The notes beneath the pieces were generated by a model. The model had not been told where the DNA came from. It ran no database searches and saw nothing but the letters and a program-made list of their open reading frames with translations. Positions 41,405 to 51,845 of a DNA stretch of 64,000 nt are shown in pieces (within the stretch, counting starts at the first letter, position 1; the number at the start of each line of letters is the position of its first letter). Origin of the DNA: Phascolarctos cinereus (Eukaryota; Chordata; Mammalia; Diprotodontia; Phascolarctidae); contig NW_018343987.1 in the NCBI RefSeq assembly GCF_002099425.1, positions 15,129,501 through 15,193,500 of the forward strand, written 5' to 3'. The position numbers were made by a program, and so were the translations under genes.

Positions 41405-41590
41405 CTTCCTTTCATATGATTTCATAAAGTTAGAGCTAAAAGGGTCCTTAGAAGTTATCTAGAAGAGGCCCTTTGCTTTAGAGAGGAATAAAGAGATCAA
41501 TCACTTGCCTAAGAGGGCAGAAAGTGCAGAGTCAGGAATCAAACCCAGGTCCTCAGAGCATAAATAATATTTTTTTTCACTGAACTATAT
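41405..41590 (-). mobile_element. MIR/L3-type remnant
   Basis: AAAGTTAGAGCTAAAAGGGT, TAGAGAGGAATAAAGAGATC and CAGGAATCAAACCCAGGTCC are in antisense order. Confidence 0.68.
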
Positions 41591-41621
41591 TGGCCTCTTA
41601 GGCAGGGGGAAGTATAGGAGA

Positions 41622-41878
41622 GTAGGCAAATGGTGCAGTGGATGGAGCTTTGGGTGTGGAATCAGGAAGACTCATCTTCCTGAGTTCAAATCCAGCCTCA
41701 GATACTTACTGGTTGTAGGATCCTAGGCAAGTCATTTAGCCCTGTTTACCTCAGTTTCCTCATCTGTAAAATGAGGTGGAGAAGAAAATGGCAAACTACT
41801 CCAGTATCTCTGCCAAGAAAACACCCCAAAATGGGTTCACAGATCAGTCAGACAGCCTGAAACCACTAAACAACAACA
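41622..41878 (+). mobile_element. RTE-tailed SINE, full length
   Basis: GTAGGCAAATGGTGCAGTGG to CAGACAGCCTGAAACCACTA then AACAACAACAAAG. Confidence 0.9.
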
Positions 41879-41885
41879 AAGCTCG

Positions 41886-41910
41886 CTGGATTAGGATTAG
41901 GATTAGGATT
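41886..41910. repeat. Short (GGATTA)4 tandem repeat
   Basis: Four units of GGATTA right after the SINE tail. Confidence 0.9.
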
Positions 41911-42879
41911 AAACTATAAGAACTATAGGTAAACTGCAAGCGAGTTGTGAGTTATTAACCCTTTCACCTGTTTCCACACCTGCCTTTGCTCTCAGGATTT
42001 TATGTCCCCTTGTTCTGCCAGCAGTTTTTTATTTTTACTATTGTAAATCCTTTTTAAAGACCTAAGAGTCCAGTGTGCTGTTACTGGGAAAGACCCAGTA
42101 AAGTAAACCCCTGCAGGGGTCTAAGGTTATATGGAATCATAGAAAACTGGTGGGGGGAGGGGAAGGAGTGGTGGTAGCTTAACACTCAAAAGGGGGAAGA
42201 GAGGGCAGGGAGGTGTAGCAGCTGAAACCTTGCTGGTGAGGAAAAAATTGATGAGATTTATAAAAAAAGGACATTTATATTTATACCACAGTCCCTTTAA
42301 TGCATTCCCTATGACACATTCCTTCTAATCAACTGGCTTCTCATCGGCCTAATTTACCCTTGGGGTTACTTTCAAAGGATCAGAGAATAGATATGGAAGA
42401 AACTTCAGAGATCATCTTGCTTTTCCCACTCACCTCATTTTTACTATCCATACCTAAGCTGAATTGTCTCTTTCATGTCTCTTGGTGTTTGGAGAAGTAG
42501 GATCCCTTTTTGCCAGGTCTGTAGGCCCAGCTGTGGACTTCCAGGAGACCCTGCTCTCCTCATAAGTAAGAACTCCTTGCCTTCTTCTTACTTTGGGAGG
42601 GTCCCCAGGACTCCAGCTGCAGAAATTCCCTCAACTGGCATTTTCTGTGCTCTGAACACACAACCCTTCTTCAGTTTCCCTGCACGGAGCCTCTTCCTTT
42701 ATAACTTATTCATTGATCTCCTCCTTCCTGAACCCACCCAGTCCTCTTCTTGGAGTCTCCCTGCCTGTGACTGTCATTGACAAATGGGCTGACTAAGAGT
42801 TGAGGTGATTCAAATCTTCTTGGCTATAGTAGGGCACTGTAGTTTTCTTCCTACAAGTAGAAAGAATGACCTAATAATG
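41911..42879. other. Low-repeat stretch
   Basis: Nearly 1 kb without a repeat I can name. A plus-strand frame at 42475-42780 (101 residues) is proline/serine-rich and lacks recognisable features. A G-run (TGGTGGGGGGAGGGGAAGGA) lies at 42149-42168. Confidence 0.45.
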
Positions 42880-43271
42880 GAATTTCAGAGTTGGAAGGGA
42901 GCTCAGAGAGCAGGCAGGGTGTACAGGGCTCTGTCTTCACTTCAGTCATATAGAATGTGCCAAGACCCAGGGTGAGATAGGAGCCCCATATCCAGCTCTA
43001 TGGTGTCTGTTTCTTCAGGACCCAGTGCCGACCTTGATTCCGCTGAGCTGAAAAGGTCTCGGTGTCCTTGCTATATTCAGACTGACTCATTTTCCCCTTC
43101 TTCCTTTTATCAGGAGAGGGGAGAAAGGGGCCTTTCAAAATGGACCCCCTGACCTTGGGAATGACCTGTGACCTACAGAACAGCTCTCTCCTTGCCTGAA
43201 ATGTTGTTGTCACTTGCAAAAGTGATTGTGAACTCTGAGCTAGAAAACCTGAACCAGTCTCCCTCATCTCT
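42880..43271. other. Mostly unassigned; short L3/CR1-like trace at the left
   Basis: AATTTCAGAGTTGGAAGGGA then GCTCAGAGAGCAGG at 42880-42920 matches the antisense L3/CR1 terminus. The rest contains a minus-strand 92-residue frame of no known family. Confidence 0.45.
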
Positions 43272-43671
43272 GTCATAGAACCCCAGAATCTGAAGAAAGC
43301 TCAGAAGCTGCTTAGTCCCAAACAGGAATACCTCCTAGGGCATCTACAATCAGTGGTCATCCAGCCTGTCCTGGACGAAATCCAGGGAGAGGGAATTGCT
43401 TGCATTGCAGGCTGCCCACTCCACTTTCAGATCCCTCTCGTTGTTAGGAAGCATTTTTCTCTTTGCCTCTTTGTGACCTGTGCTCCTTACTCTGCTCTCC
43501 GGGGTCAAGCAGATTAAGTCTAATTAATGGCTCTTCCATATGGTAACCCTTCAAATACTTGAAGATGACTATTCTCTCCTCATGAGGTCTTCTATTTTCC
43601 AGAGTATTTCCATTGTCTAGTCTTCATATGGCGCAGCTTCAATGCCCTTAACCTTTCTAGTTGCCCTCTTT
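43272..43671 (-). mobile_element. L3/CR1-type LINE 3-prime region
   Basis: A good antisense match over 400 bp: CAGTGGTCATCCAGCCTGTC, CTGCCCACTCCACTTTCAGA, GTTGTTAGGAAGCATTTTTC, GGGGTCAAGCAGATTAAGTC, CCCTTCAAATACTTGAAGAT and AACCTTTCTAGTTGCCCTCT. It is the best-preserved L3/CR1 piece here. Confidence 0.82.
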
Positions 43672-43686
43672 GAAATTTGAACTCTG
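43672..43686. repeat. Target-site duplication, left (SINE 43687-43852)
   Basis: GAAATTTGAACTCTG recurs exactly at 43853-43867. Confidence 0.95.
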
Positions 43687-43852
43687 GGGGCAGCTAGGTG
43701 GCACAGTGGATAGAGCACCAGCCCTGGATTCAGGAGGACCTGAGTTCAAACGCGACCTCAGACACATAACACTTACTAGCTGTGTGACCCTGGGCAAGTC
43801 ACTTAACCCCATTGCCTAGCCAAAAAAAGAGAAAAAAAAAGAAAAGAAAAAA
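43687..43852 (+). mobile_element. Poly(A)-tailed marsupial SINE with perfect TSD, inserted at L3/CR1 edge
   Basis: GGGGCAGCTAGGTGGCACAG through ACATAACACTTACTAGCTGT to AACCCCATTGCCTAGCC and an A/G-rich tail. Sequence is close to what I take as the family consensus and the 15-bp duplication is exact, so this is among the youngest insertions in the window. Confidence 0.95.
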
Positions 43853-43984
43853 GAAATTTGAACTCTGTAAATTATGAATACTACAGTTTGAATTATTACA
43901 AATTCATGCCATCTGATTTCAGCTAGGTTTTCACTTCTCTCTGGTACCTTCCTCTACACTGGCTCTTGCAGATGTCTTGTGTTG

Positions 43985-44255
43985 GGTAGACAGCCAGGCC
44001 TGGAATCAGGAAGACTTGAATTTACATCTAGCCTCAGATACTGACTAGATGTGTGACCCTGGGCAAGTCACTTGACATCTGTTCTTCTCATTTTCCTCAT
44101 CTGTAAAGTATGGATAATAATAACGCCTCCCTCACAGAGTTGTTGTAAGATCAAGGGGATAATAATTATGAAGTGCTTAGCATAGTGCCTAGCACAGAGT
44201 AAGCCCTATATAAATGTTATCTATATAATCTTAATTATTATTATTATTCAAGTTC
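43985..44255 (+). mobile_element. Mar1-type CORE-SINE
   Basis: GACAGCCAGGCCTGGAATCA, GATGTGTGACCCTGGGCAAG, GAAGTGCTTAGCATAGTGCC and an (ATT)n-rich end. Confidence 0.85.
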
Positions 44256-44483
44256 CTAAACCCCCCATCTCCTCTTTTTCTTCTACTTCAGCGAGAAGTT
44301 TCAGGACATCTATTGTAAGGTCTCTCATCCCATTTCTCAGAATCTCTGAACCTTTACCTGTACTCTTCTTTGCTCCAACCACAGAAAAAGAGGACCCGAG
44401 GATCACACATCCACTCCATATCCCCATTCTTCTACCCTTGATTTTTCACCTTCCTTGTTTTTCCACAACCTCACTCTATTCAA

Positions 44484-44785
44484 TTTAATTCACTCCAGCA
44501 GGCATTACTTAAGCATTTACTGTATGTAATACCCTGTGCTAGGTGATTGGTGATACAGAGAAAGAAATGAAAAAAGAGAGGTCTGCCCAAATAAATAGAT
44601 AAGTAAATACAAGACAATTTAAAGAAAGTGCAGTAATACTGAGGGGAATTAAGAATGGCTTCACAGGGGAAGGTAGCACGTGAACTGAGCCCTGAATGTA
44701 GCTAGGAATTTGGGGAGGCAGAAGTGAAAACAGAGACAACTTCTGGTATGGGAAAGAGCCAGGTGAAGCATGGACGTGGGATCTG
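44484..44785 (-). mobile_element. L2 fragment, antisense
   Basis: TTAAGCATTTACTGTATGTA, CCCTGTGCTAGGTGATTGGT, GAATGGCTTCACAGGGGAAG and ACGTGAACTGAGCCCTGAAT are antisense L2 from its 3-prime end inward. The 230 bp to the left (44256-44483) hold nothing I recognise. Confidence 0.75.
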
Positions 44786-44910
44786 CAAAGTAAGGATAAT
44801 AACACCACCTACCTCACATGGTTGTAGTGAGGATCAAATGTATTAAAGTATGTAAAGTGCTTTGTCAACTTTAAAGTGCTATGTAAATGCCAGCTATTGC
44901 TATTATTATG
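44786..44910 (+). mobile_element. Mar1-type SINE 3-prime half
   Basis: AACACCACCTACCTCACATG, GTAAAGTGCTTTGTCAACTT and GCTATGTAAATGCCAGCTAT; the head half is missing. Confidence 0.82.
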
Positions 44911-44929
44911 TTCAATCTTTCCACTAATG

Positions 44930-45500
44930 GCTCCTTTCCCTCTGCCTACAAACCTGCTAAGGTCTCCTCATCCTAAAAATCAAAACCTAAACAAAGCAAA
45001 TATTGCAAAAGAAAACAAACACCTCCTTCCCCTTAAGAAAGCTTTTTCCCCTGAATCTGCCCCCCTCTCTCCTTTCCTTTCCCTTCTACAAGGAGAGGTC
45101 TCTACTTGCTTCCGACACTTGTCCATTACCTACTCTTCAATCCCTGCAAATAGGCTTCTGCCTCTCCCATTCTACAGAAATTGCTCTCTTCAAGGTCACC
45201 ATTAACTGCTTAATTCCCAAGTCCAAGGCTTCATCTCAGTTTTGATCCTCCTGGATTCGCCCTTGAGATCAAGAACTACTTTTTTGTGGGGGATGGGTAT
45301 TTGGTTTTGCTTTTTTTTTTTTAGCATGATGTTTGGCACAAATGTTTGTTAACTTGATTTGACTTTCTGAACAATGCTGTTGACCACACCCTCATTCTTT
45401 ATGCAGCCTCTGACCTCTTTGACCTTCCTGGTTCTCCTTCCTCTCTATTGCTTCCTGGTCTCCTTCATTAACTCTCCTCTGTTTCACTTTCCTTCTACTA
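44930..45500 (+). mobile_element. L2 LINE, reverse transcriptase region
   Basis: TTCAATCCCTGCAAATAGGC, TTCTACAGAAATTGCTCTCT, CAAGGTCACCATTAACTGCT, TGCTGTTGACCACACCCTCA and CCTGGTTCTCCTTCCTCTCT follow the L2 RT domain. A foreign stretch near 45260-45355 (T-run and a tail-like GTTTGGCACAAATGTTTGTT) interrupts it. Confidence 0.78.
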
Positions 45501-46261
45501 CTTAAGAGTGAGTCTTTCTCCTGTCCTCTGTCACCACAACCGCCACCACCTCCTCCTCTTCTTCTTCTTCCCCTTTTCTTCTTTTTCCTATACTTTTCCT
45601 CCTCTGAGAGGGAGCTGATGGAGCCTGCAGATGGTAAAAGGAACCATGATTTGTACTTCTTTATTTGCTTTGGAGAGCAGCAGAAGATTGAAATAAATTA
45701 TGTCTCTCTCTGCTCCCAACCCCCACTTTCTCCTCCTTTGGGTTATGAATCTTGAAGACAAATATCTGAGAGGGAAGCTGACAGGCAGGTGTTTAAGAGG
45801 GAGAGGGATGAGGAGAGGCTGTTTTGACTGAGTGGAGAGCTACTAATGCATCTGTGGCTATTATCAGCAAGAACAGTGATTATGCTACAGAACTTTGATT
45901 TGGGAAGAAAAAGTGAGAGGAGAGGGTCCTTTTGTCTGTTAGATGAAACCGAGGGAGGTAGAGACATTCGACCCTCTCACTCTCAGTAACTCTTTAGAAA
46001 AAGTAAAGGTCTTGGACCTATCTATCCAGCCATGGGAAGAACAAACTGATCTGGAAGCAAAGATATAGATAGAATGACCTCAGGAGCAACCTATAATTCC
46101 ATGCTAATTCTCCCTATAGATGAAACTTGTTAGACCTAGACAGTTTGCCAAACTGAAAGGGCTTGTCTATCACTGCCATTCAAGACAGTCTGAGGCCCTA
46201 GAGGCTCTGAGTGATATATCTAGCCCCAACCCAACTCTCAGTGAGCACTCAATGAGAAGCA
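45501..46261. other. Unassigned stretch
   Basis: Apart from a TCT-rich run (45550-45600) nothing is recognised in 760 bp. Confidence 0.5.
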
Positions 46262-46590
46262 GCGTAACACAATGAAAAGAGTTCTTGATTTAGAGTCAGA
46301 AGACCATCTTGTTTCTCCAACTCACTGAATCTGTAGGATCCAGTAAGGAGTTTAAGCTTTCAGAGGCCAGGAGTCAGGGTAGGCTTGTTTGGAAGAACAC
46401 CCAGCATAGCATCATGAACATGAGAATCACAGGACTGGTGTCATTTCCAGGCTGTGCTTTTATTTTCAATGATATTTTCTATGTAACCATAGGCAATTAA
46501 TCTCTCTCAGGTTCTGTTTTCTCATAAGTAAGGAGCTGGACTCCATCACCTCTCAGGTCCCTTCCATCTTTAAATCTGTGATCATAGAAC
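46262..46590 (+). mobile_element. MIR-type SINE pieces
   Basis: A head-like piece (GTAACACAATGAAAAGAGTT) at 46262-46310 and a 3-prime piece (GTAACCATAGGCAATTAATC, GGAGCTGGACTCCATCACCT) at 46440-46590. The middle is rearranged. Confidence 0.6.
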
Positions 46591-46599
46591 GATTATAGG

Positions 46600-46926
46600 A
46601 AATTGGCCCTCCTCTTGTCCAATCTCTTCCCTCAAAGGCCACTTTCAAGTTTGTCTCTTATGTAAAACTTTTTCTGATCCTCCTAGTAGTCTTTATTTTT
46701 TCTTCACCTCCTCTCCCCCCCCACCATTACACAGTATATTACTTATAATGTACCATTACTTATAACAACTGACATTTATAGAGCCCTTTAAGGTTTGCAA
46801 AAACACTTGATGTATATTGCCTCATTTGTAACCACCTCATTATAACTACTCCCTCCATTAGAATATAAGCTCCCTGAGGGCTAGAGTTGTTTGGTTTTTG
46901 TATTTCTATGCCCAACGACTGGCACA
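46600..46926 (+). mobile_element. L2 3-prime end, left part
   Basis: AACTTTTTCTGATCCTCCTA, CATTAGAATATAAGCTCCCT, GAGGGCTAGAGTTGTTTGGT and ACGACTGGCACATAGT. A Mar1-like piece (TTATAGAGCCCTTTAAGGTT) sits within at about 46775-46830. The final TTAATAAATATTG lies beyond the SINE at 47200. Confidence 0.78.
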
Positions 46927-47191
46927 TAGTTTTTGTTGCTGTTGCTGAATCATTGCAGTTATGGCCAACATTTCTTGGCCTCATTTGGGGTTTTCTTGGC
47001 AAGGATACTGGAGTGGTTTGCCATTTCCTTCTCCAGCTCATTTGGCAGATGAGGAAACTGAGGCAAATAGGGTTAAGTGACTTGCCCTGGGTCCCACAAC
47101 TAGTAAGTGTCTGAGGCCAGATTTGAATTCAGGAAGATGAGTCTTCCTGGTTCTAAGCGCAGTGCTCTATCCACTGTGACATCTAGCTCCC
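46927..47191 (-). mobile_element. RTE-tailed SINE inserted in the L2 tail
   Basis: Full antisense copy (TTGTTGCTGTTGCTGAATCA to CCACTGTGACATCTAGCTCC). It splits GGCACATAG from CACTTAATAAATATTG of the L2 end. Confidence 0.9.
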
Positions 47192-47225
47192 TGGCACTTA
47201 ATAAATATTGAATTGAATTATCCAA
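47192..47225 (+). mobile_element. L2 3-prime end, right part
   Basis: TGGCACTTAATAAATATTGA then ATTGAATT completes the L2 interrupted at 46926. Confidence 0.7.
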
Positions 47226-47639
47226 ATCCTGGGGCATTTTGATATTTATGACACAACATAACAGGTGAATGTCACAAAAAGCCATAGGGGAGAGGAAGCT
47301 TTGGAGATGAAGACCTGCTGCAGGACCCAGGATCCTTCTCCTCTGGAAGAAGGGCAGAGTCCTGGGGGTCCTGGAAACAGAAGAGTCATTGAGCATGAAA
47401 CACAGTGATACAGAGTTTTCTGAAACAACAATGGAAACAAGAGAGAGAAACCCTACAGAGGACAGGGAAATTTGTTGGAGCTTCATTGATAATAAAAGTG
47501 GAGCTTGGAAACAGCACCAATCCTGTGATCCTCATATTCATGATGGAGTGCTAGGTACTCTAGAGAGCAAGCCTGCCATGATCCCCTGCCCTCTGGAAGT
47601 TTACACTCCATATTGGATGCTCCTGATACATACTGGTGT
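47226..47639. other. Unassigned stretch
   Basis: No repeat recognised. Overlapping frames on both strands (128 residues minus, 109 plus) have no domain I can name; their length is not remarkable for the composition. Confidence 0.45.
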
Positions 47640-47790
47640 ACAATTAACGACTCACATTCCTAGAATGTTAAAAGGTTTAGCAAGACAACTTCATAGTAGC
47701 TTTGTGAGAGGTAGATGAAAATATTGTTATTATTGTTAGAGAAGAGGAAATTGATGCTCAGAGAAATTAGTTGACTTGTCCATGGTTATT
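47640..47790 (-). mobile_element. MIR/Mar1-type remnant
   Basis: TAGCTTTGTGAGAGGTAGAT, GAGAAGAGGAAATTGATGCT and AGTTGACTTGTCCATGG in antisense order. Confidence 0.62.
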
Positions 47791-47965
47791 CTTCTCTTTC
47801 TAGGACATCACACTGCTTCCAAAAGGCTGGATTCCATGGAGAGGATTGATTTTCCATTAGGTAGGAGGCTGAATTAGGTGAAGTAGAAGATTCTTGCAAA
47901 AGCCCAGGTTCTGTGATTCTAGGAAAAGAGATGTAGAACCATTCTGACTCCTAAAGCCAGATGCC

Positions 47966-48006
47966 CCCACAACACGCGCGCACGCACGCACACACACACA
48001 CACACC
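47966..48006. repeat. (CA)n microsatellite with CG-alternating start
   Basis: ACACGCGCGCACGCACGCAC followed by (AC)n: an alternating purine-pyrimidine run. Confidence 0.95.
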
Positions 48007-48265
48007 CCACCAGCACCCTAATTCAACCAAGTGTCTCTCTTAGAATTGCTTAGACCTCATCTGCCAAATAACCAAAAAGAAGAAGAAAGAACCAACTGAG
48101 CCTAGAAAATAGCAGTTGTAGAGCCAAGTAGTAGGGATGAGAATGATGCCTGACCCCTCCTGGACAGAGAGACTCCAGAGCATTTCATGATCTGTCAAGG
48201 GAAAACAGTGACAGAGAGCCAGGACTTCTAAAGGGACAACCAAGCATCAGGGATGCCCACAGCAT

Positions 48266-48400
48266 CCTAAATCAATCAATAACCATTTATTAAGAGCCTT
48301 CCATGGTCCAGGCATTGTGCTAAGTGCTGGGGACAGAAAAAGAGGCAAAAGATAGTCCTTGCCTTCAATGGGCTTACAATCTAATGATGCCCTTCAATGC
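48266..48400 (-). mobile_element. L2 3-prime end, antisense
   Basis: AATCAATCAATAACCATTTA then TTAAGAGCCTTCCATGGTCC, GTGCTAAGTGCTGGGGACAG and GGGCTTACAATCTAATGATG. The 260 bp to the left hold nothing recognised. Confidence 0.85.
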
Positions 48401-48524
48401 CCCTGATGACTCACAGGTCCTACAGGCAGCTGAGTCATGATCAGCAACCAGAAGAACAGGTAGGACAGAAGCCCTGACTCTCCTATGTTGAATAGGTTAC
48501 TTGAAGAGGGGTTCAACTTAATCC

Positions 48525-48564
48525 ATTTTGATTCAACAAGCATTTATTAAACACTTACTAGATA
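48525..48564 (-). mobile_element. L2 3-prime end, antisense, left part
   Basis: AACAAGCATTTATTAAACAC then TTACTA breaks off at the SINE and resumes at 48811 as TGCCTGACATGCAAGGCACT. Confidence 0.75.
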
Positions 48565-48810
48565 GAGCACTGGGCTTGGAATCAACAGGACTCATCTTCA
48601 TGAGTTCAAATCCCGCCTCAGATACTTACTAGCTGTGTGGCCCTGGGCAAGTCACTTGACCCTGTTTGCTCAGTTCCTGATCTGTAAAAGAAGAAGGAGA
48701 AGGAAATGGCAAACCATGCCAGTGTCTCTGCCAAGAAAACCCCAAGTGGGGCCAGGGAGAGTCAGACGTGACGGGAATGACTGAACAACAATAACAAACA
48801 ACCACGTGCC
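48565..48810 (+). mobile_element. RTE-tailed SINE inserted in L2
   Basis: Starts within the head (GATAGAGCACTGGGCTTGGA) and runs to AGTCAGACGTGACGGGAATG then ACTGAACAACAATAAC. Confidence 0.92.
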
Positions 48811-48870
48811 TGACATGCAAGGCACTGGGAACACAAAGCAAAACCCAGTCACTCCTTGCCCTCCTCCTGC
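48811..48870 (-). mobile_element. L2 3-prime end, antisense, right part
   Basis: TGCCTGACATGCAAGGCACT then GGGAACACAAAGC and CACTCCTTGCCCTC continue the L2. Confidence 0.72.
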
Positions 48871-49072
48871 TCTGCCTAGATCTTACCTGCTTCCCAGTTC
48901 AGCACTCTTCTCATTGCCCTGAACTGTCTGTCCTGGGGGATTGCTGATCAAGTTGTGGAAACATGACATAAACAATCTGAGGAATAAAGAACAACCTGAG
49001 ATTGTACAAGGCAATAGCTGATTAATTTCTAAGTAATTGGTACTAAAAACCTTGCTAATGAGGAGAGACATG

Positions 49073-49118
49073 GGTGTGTGTGTGTGTGTGTGTGTTGTGT
49101 GTGTGTGCACAGGTGCAT
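49073..49118. repeat. (TG)n microsatellite, interrupted
   Basis: GT units broken by TTGTG and by a GCACAGG segment; more GT follows to about 49130. Confidence 0.93.
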
Positions 49119-49388
49119 GTGTATGTGTGTGAGAGACCAGAGTTAGGGGCAAAGAATACATCTGAAGCTGGACTTCTAACAAAGGGTTCCTCATGGTAGC
49201 AATGGAAGTGAGAATTGATACTCCTTCCTTCCTGGCCCCCTCCCTCCACTCCAGCAGAGAGTGCCTGGAAAGGAGTACGAGGCTGAGAATACTTTTCAGT
49301 AGTAATGAAGAGCATCTGGTAGAGCTTGGGAGCCAGGAATGTCAGCTGCATACTGGGAAGAGGAAATAGTGGTAGCCATGAGTCAGTC
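49119..49388. other. Unassigned stretch
   Basis: No repeat or gene recognised between the two microsatellites. Confidence 0.5.
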
Positions 49389-49535
<147 letters not shown>

Positions 49536-49744
49536 TCCTGGCTTCTCTCTACCCAGTGTGAGCATTAGAACAGCAAATAGATAGGACCACATGATTTCTT
49601 AGATTCTCAATGAGCTATTATGAAGAGTGGAGTCCCATTCCAGTCCATTTTCTGTTTCAGAGCTGGACATCAGGCATCCACCTTCACATCACTCTCTGGT
49701 CTTTTCCCCCTGAGCCTGCCAGACAAAAATTCTCAAGACTCTCC

Positions 49745-49805
49745 TCTTCAGGGCTAGCTAATAATAGTAATAATAGCTTGCATTTACATGGTGCTTTGAG
49801 CTTCA
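49745..49805 (-). mobile_element. Mar1/MIR 3-prime end, antisense fragment
   Basis: CTAATAATAGTAATAATAGC then TTGCATTTACATGGTGCTTT is the antisense end of this SINE group. Confidence 0.7.
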
Positions 49806-50400
49806 TCTGAGTCTCCAGAGTCCATTTCATGACTGCAAACAGGTTATGTCCTTGGGTTGAGCGGAAGGGAGGACTCTGTGTGTTTACAGATGTCTTTCTG
49901 AATGTAAGGACAACAGAAGATGCCCAGAGTATTCAAGGAGACAAGTGAGCATCCCAACCTTAGGAGGGATTGAGATTGCTGCTGGGGAAGGAGCTCCACA
50001 GCTTGGGACATCACTCAGTGGGCAGATAAATCCGAGTAGGGTCGGGCTCATGCAAATAATAGTACTCAGATGTGCCAGGCCTGGTCTTCTCCCATCCATT
50101 CTAGCTAATTGCTGAGGCCTCACGCCAGTGCCCTTGTCCTGCTTCAGCTGTGTGATCATAAATAACCAGGCAAGTGGGCTGGGAAGTGGAGGGCAGCTCA
50201 GAGATGGATGCCCAGCCTGGTTTACACTGTATAAACGGCAACATTAAGCCTGTGGTGGCCTCTCTCCCAGACCCCACCTGGGGTGTCGACTCTGAACTTG
50301 CTGTGTCAGCTTTTGGCTGCTAGAGCAGAAGGAAGCTTTGCCTGTTGAAGACCATCAGCCAAGCGCTCCAACTTCCACATCCAAGCCCCCTAAAGTCAGC
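49806..50400. other. Low-repeat stretch, candidate conserved non-coding DNA
   Basis: No repeat recognised. It is slightly GC-richer than its surroundings (CCAGACCCCACCTGGGGTGT at 50268-50287 is also a small inverted repeat). Frames are short. Confidence 0.35.
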
Positions 50401-50612
50401 TGATATGCTTAGCATCATTCAGAGACTCATTGAGGTTGAAATGGAAAGATTCCTGTAGAGCCTGTACTTTTATTTGGAAGAATTCCATTTGGTCAGCTTG
50501 GTCCCAGAGGGCAGCCCCAGCAGCAGTAGGTGATAGAAGGTCCAGACAGGCAGATATCTCAATGAGAAGAACATTAGTATGTTCAGTTCTGGGCACTACA
50601 GTTAGGATTGAT
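50401..50612 (+). mobile_element. L3/CR1-type LINE, left part
   Basis: TTCAGTTCTGGGCACTACAG then TTAGGATTGAT matches the sense L3/CR1 segment TCAGTTCTGGGCACCACATT. The segment before it (GGTCCCAGAGGGCAGCC) is only loosely similar. It appears to resume at about 51105 beyond an LTR-like fossil. Confidence 0.5.
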
Positions 50613-51060
50613 AACCAATGATTTGGGGAGATTTCACGTTTCCCCCCCTTTTCCTAAATTTCTGATTTTAAAAGTCCAGTCTCTTGAAAGACTTGCTAAT
50701 AATGAGATTGGACTAACTTTCTTGTTCAAACCCCACCCAGGTAGGGTAGCTATTGTGTTCTGTTCAGGCTTGGTTGGGGCATAAATTCTTTGAATAGGTT
50801 GCCCAAGTCTGAGGTTAACTTAAGAAATAAATGACTTAATTCAGTTCAGGTCCAGCCCCTCACTGTAATATTCATTCTTTCATTAATGTTAACCAAGCAG
50901 GGTTGATTCCCTGGGGGAACACCCATGCTTCAAAGGGTATATAAAATGTGAGCAGTCACCCTGTTTGTCTTTGATCTAAAAGAGAGACCATTCTTTTATT
51001 AAAATGTTGGAATTATTGATAAAATGATTAAATTACCCAGAAATTATGTCTCTTGAACCT
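50613..51060 (+). mobile_element. LTR-like fossil, probably a solo LTR
   Basis: It has a TATA-like box (GGTATATAAAATG near 50937) and downstream T/A-rich sequence with a TTTTATTAAAATG polyadenylation-like block, ending near AAATTACCCAG. A related sequence lies at 63700-64000: both share TTAATGTTAACCAA-type, GGGTTGATT-type and ATTGATAAA-type blocks in the same order. No internal retroviral region adjoins it. Family undetermined (an endogenous retrovirus or MaLR-type LTR); substantially diverged, hence old. It lies between two L3/CR1 pieces. Confidence 0.6.
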
Positions 51061-51104
51061 TTTTTAAATGCCACAGGATCATAGATTGAGAGTCAGAAGG
51101 GACC

Positions 51105-51590
51105 TTAGAGATTTCAAAGGGACCTTAATAAACTAGAGAACACTCTAATGAAGACAACCAGAATGGCAAAGGTCCTTGAGTCCATATGAGGTTAGGATTG
51201 GTTGAGGGAACTTGGTATATGGAGCCTGGAGCGAAGACTCAAGGGGAACCTGATAGCTGTGTTCAAATATTTGAAAGGCTGTCATGTGGAAGAATGATTA
51301 GGTTTATTTGGCCCTGAGGGAAGAACCAGGAACAGCAGTGGAAATTGCAGAGAAGCAAATTCAGGCTTGTCGTTAAGGTGGGAAGGGGAAAAGTCCTAAC
51401 AATTAGAGCTGAGCAGCAGTGGAAGTTTACCTTAGGAGGTGATGGTTTCCTCCTCCTTGGAGATTTTCAAGCAGAAATTGGATAAACATTGCTTGGGTAT
51501 GCTATAGTGGGGATTTTTTTCATTTATGGGTTTTTCTAGAAGGCAGCCAAGGTCTCTTCCACCTCTTAAATTTTGTTATTCTGGTATAGG
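51105..51590 (+). mobile_element. L3/CR1-type LINE, right part
   Basis: ATAAACTAGAGAACACTCTA, GACTCAAGGGGAACCTGATA, AAATATTTGAAAGGCTGTCA, TTGGCCCTGAGGGAAGAACC, TCCTAACAATTAGAGCTGAG and TTGGAGATTTTCAAGCAGAA run in sense order. Antisense L3/CR1 terminus-like sequence (GATTGAGAGTCAGAAGGGAC) just precedes it. Confidence 0.8.
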
Positions 51591-51845
51591 GGAAAACTCA
51601 TTGGATTTGGAGTCAGGAGTCACTTCAGTTTGAACCTTTCCTAATACTTATGACCATGGTCTCCACGTGACCATGGAAAAGTCACTTAATCTCTCTAACC
51701 CTCGGTTTATTTATCTATAAAATGAGAATAATAGTAATATTTGTAGTTGCCACATTACAGACTTATTGGGAAGATTACATGAGATGATGTATGTTCTGTG
51801 TAAGCCTTAAAGCTCTGTATAAATGTGAGCTATTAGCTATTGTAT
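51591..51845 (+). mobile_element. Mar1/MIR-type CORE-SINE
   Basis: CTCATTGGATTTGGAGTCAG, CATGGAAAAGTCACTTAATC, TTATTTATCTATAAAATGAG and CTCTGTATAAATGTGAGCTA, with a short insertion in the CORE (GACCATGGTCTCCACGTGAC, which is partly self-complementary). Confidence 0.8.

Noticed and set aside
41886-41910. Interstitial telomere repeat
   Set aside because: The unit is GGATTA, not TTAGGG, and there are only four copies.
42475-42780. 101-residue plus-strand frame as a gene
   Set aside because: No domain, no convincing initiation context and composition typical of chance frames in C/T-rich DNA.
47966-48006. Z-DNA regulatory element
   Set aside because: The alternating CG/CA run could adopt Z-DNA, but nothing here shows a function beyond a microsatellite.
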